Of a DNA stretch of 64,000 nucleotides, positions 60,975 to 64,000 are shown piece by piece. The notes under the pieces were generated by a model that was given only the letters and a program-made list of their open reading frames with translations, searched no databases and was not told the origin of the DNA. Source of the stretch: Montifringilla adamsi (taxonomy: Eukaryota > Chordata > Aves > Passeriformes > Passeridae); assembly GCA_017590115.1 (NCBI GenBank), contig JAGGNK010010226.1:4747732-4811731 (forward strand). Reading direction: 5' to 3'. The first letter of the stretch is position 1. Every line of letters starts with the position of its first letter. The translations under genes and the position numbers were made by a program.

Positions 60975-63900
60975 CTACCACTGAAACAGACTGTTCTGCT
61001 CTCTTCCCTAGGCAAGGATGGTACCTGGTGGTGGTACTTACAGAAATGTTTATGAAAAAACAGTTTAGACATCAGGAGCATTGAGGAAAAAGCTTCTGAG
61101 AGCAGAACACAAACAAGATACTAATTCTCAAACCTTGTTGTTAAGGTTCTCCTGCACAAAGTAGACATCAATCTGAAATGTGATAAACAGTAGTGTGACA
61201 TGGATATTGAAATATGCTTTCTTGCAAAAAGGGAGCAGGTGGTAATTCATAGTACACGAAGCTGTTTATTAGCTCTGAATTGCCATATGAATTGTTCATA
61301 AATGACCTTCAGATGCCACCATTCAAAAATTCAGAGGACTATGTTTGGAAAAGTGAGTAATCTTAGAAAGATAATTAACATGTTCTGTATGTTATCTACT
61401 GATTATTATTTTCAAAACTTCAGAGGCATTAAAAATGTTAATTATTCTTAGGATAGTTTTAAATGTAAACAAGCACTTTTCAGTCTATTTCTGACCTCTT
61501 AAAAATAAAAAAAAAAGCAGAATTGATGAACTGAAATCAGTGTTTACACCAAGCAAGCAATTCACTCTCCCTCTGTCCATCGCCAATTTATTGACAACAT
61601 TCATTTCACTATTTCTACTTTGTATTACACCAGTTTAGTTCCAGTGCATGACACCTCCATGAAATATTTTTTCTACTGCCTAGAAATAGAGAAGGGACAT
61701 GGAACGCTGTTTAAATGGCAGTGACACATTGACAGCACTCAACACTCCAGCCTTACAACCAAATACCAGCTTGATTAGAGATACCAAAATCCAGGTACCA
61801 TATTTTTGGTCATATCATTTGACATTATCTCCCTACAACCCCTAAAAAATATTCCTTTAAGAAACAGTGAGTTAGGATACAACCAGAATAAGAGCTCTTC
61901 AATTCTGGAAGAAGTAATAAACAACAGAATGACAGAAGCCTTGCTGCAGCTTAAATATCCCCAGTTACCTTAATCCATATAATGAAGATTTTTTTTCCCT
62001 GTAGCCTTCAACAGACAGAGTAATAGAGTAACCTATACAGTTTTCATAAACCAATCAAGTTCTAACCACTGAAAAATAAGGTTTTGACTTTAGGGTTGGG
62101 TTGGGGTTTTTCTTGTTTTCTTTTGGTGGCATTGGATTTTTTCCCCTTTTTTTAAATTGGGAATAACATATAATACAAGAATTGTAATAAATGGCCTACA
62201 GTTTAATACATATCAGCATCAGTTTTCACCAGATATGAATATATCTGCATGTGAAACTGTTTCCTATAAATTGATTACAGTTTCATACTGCCTTGTTTTC
62301 AGATAATAGTCATAACTGTTTTAACTACAAGGACAGGAATTATTTTATTAAAATGAATTCACTCTTCTATAAATGCCAGTGCCACACCAGCAAGGTCTGC
62401 ATAAAATACAAAACTGCTGACAAGAAGGGTTAAGCAACCAAAATATATCAATGCTAAGTCTCAACATAATTGTCTAAATGTCAGCTGAACCTTAGAGGAC
62501 TACCTTTCCAAATCTTAAAACTAAATATGATTAATAGAAAAAAGTTAAATATCAATCTCTAGACACAAAATTATGTTTTAAAAGGCTGGGTTTAGAGATA
62601 ATTAACTAAGGATCCATTTGAGAAAGGTTATAAGTCTCAAGTAGCACAGTCAACATTTTGAATGTTATTAATCCTAAGATTTTAAGCTATTTAAACATTT
62701 AGATCTCATTTAAATACCCTCTCTTATATGTGACTTGCCATATTAGCAAGGTCATTTGACAACAATTTTGCACAATTGATGTAAATTGCATTACAGATGA
62801 AACTCTACTATCAACTATGTGATTGAAGCCAAAAATGAATAGGAAGAAAGATGCAAATTCAGTAAAAGCCAAAGTTTGAAGATATCAAGATATCTCTGAA
62901 ATGTGTAACAGTGTCTCAGAGTCCAAAAAAGTAATAATTGATCAGTGAATATGATTTGTAACTGCATCTGTCAATACATAGGCATAAGCATAAATGCATA
63001 TGTACATACCCATAAAACAATGTTAAAAGTATTATCGGCTTATGCTGCAAATTATTTGAAGACCACATGTGAGCCATAGAAATTCAGTCCTCCTGCTTAT
63101 GGTACTCTTAGACATAAGATCACAAGCATGAAAAGTTAATGAATCCCCTAACTCCTCATGCAATGCACCTCTTGGATGGAAATCATTTATGAAAAGCTTT
63201 TCCATTTTTTATTCCTCTTCATTTTTTTTATGTGTAGTTCCAGCTATTATTAGTGGCACACTCTTAAAACACTGTTCTAAAAACAGAAACTTAATTCACA
63301 TTTCTACTATGTGATGGCTTCCCAAATACCAATTTATTTCCCCAACCTCTCACCCCTCTAAAATGATGGGGATGTATTCATTATTGTATACATTTTAAAG
63401 AGGGCTTCTGCATCTCAGGGAGTTTAAGGTCAAAAGCATCAAGTGATTTTGCATGTGAAGTTTGAGAGGTGGTTGGAAACTGAATTTTCAGCATCCTTAA
63501 TGTTAGACAGCACTTTTTATGTTTATGGATTTATTGACTACAGTTTTAGTTCTGATTTATAAACACTTGTCCCAGGCCAGGCAGGACCTGGAGGTTGTTC
63601 TATACCAGCTCACACCATTGCCAGGGGTGTGAGGAAGGGAGTCTTTCCAGAGGAAGGTCTCTCTTGCTGTGGGAGAGGCTGCAGTCAGGTCATGTCTCCA
63701 TGGTGAACACTTTGGCATGTGAATAATTTTGCACACCTTTGTTACTAGGGTTGCTGTTCATGCTCTTTTTCTTATTTCACTGCTGTTTCCAGAAAACTGT
63801 TCTTATCACAGTCCAGGTAGGGGTGAGTGGCTCATGGTTTTAGTGGGAATACTTAATTGGAGAATACAGTTCCTAAAATATGACAACACTTTTGCACATA

Positions 63901-64000
63901 AGATGCCAGGGAAATGAGAATCTTGTTTACAAGCGAGAAAAGTCGGGTCAAAATTATTTGATAGCACAAAGTAACATTCCATGTTACAGACAGGAGTAAA
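60975..64000. other. Unique AT-rich non-coding stretch to the window end
   Basis: No gene recognised. A TTAGGGTTGGGTTGGGG tract lies at 62090-62106. A GC-richer patch at about 63570-63700 (with CCAGGCAGGACCTGG) may be part of an old insertion but was not identified. Confidence 0.5.

Noticed and set aside
1..64000. CRISPR arrays, bacterial operons, rRNA, tRNA, mitochondrial insertions
   Set aside because: No regular spacer-repeat arrays, ribosome-binding-site-led gene series, rRNA or tRNA cores, or mitochondrial gene segments were seen. The sequence is vertebrate nuclear in character.

Overview
The window looks like a piece of a bird nuclear genome. It is AT-rich, full of stop codons in all frames, and holds no bacterial-style gene, operon, CRISPR array, rRNA or tRNA that I can recognise. 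The avian assignment rests on its repeats: three Chicken-Repeat-1 (CR1) LINE fragments with the typical CR1 3' end, two solo long terminal repeats (LTRs) of the common avian ERVL type, and a third LTR-like block with the 'CTGCTCCAGCATGGG' repeated motif found in another avian retroviral LTR group. I cannot name the species. The window is best read as a gene desert or part of a very large intron.

Layout. 1-16.2 kb is mostly unique AT-rich DNA with a CpG-containing cluster ending in a 21-A run (about 4.1-4.47 kb), an extreme A/C-rich tract (12.17-12.31 kb) and a GC-richer segment (13.48-13.99 kb). 16.2-22.2 kb holds a plus-strand ERVL LTR, a minus-strand CR1 3' fragment and a much older CR1-type relic. 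22-33 kb is mostly unique, with candidate conserved non-coding elements and the motif-rich LTR block at 28.6-29.25 kb. 33-42.5 kb holds a CR1 3' fragment carrying an inverted CR1-like piece, an almost perfect 87-89 bp tandem duplication, an 11-bp-stem hairpin and two short exon-like ORFs. 44.9-50.7 kb holds a TA microsatellite, a 253/241 bp tandem duplication and the largest CR1 copy, a dead reverse-transcriptase fragment running into its 3' end. 52.3-52.9 kb holds a small tandem repeat and an old amniote repeat relic; 53.5-53.9 kb is the best-looking candidate regulatory element. 59.9-61 kb has a GC-rich segment followed by a minus-strand ERVL LTR flanked by a perfect 5-bp target-site duplication.

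No intact protein-coding gene can be supported. Long open frames here are chance frames, antisense frames inside repeats, or frames across low-complexity tracts. The coding sequence that is recognisable is decayed CR1 ORF2, and in the largest copy the reverse-transcriptase FADD box is destroyed. I found no convincing new biological system. The most useful leads are the dated insertions, the two recent tandem duplications, the two exon-like frames and the candidate conserved elements, all of which need alignment or expression data to settle.
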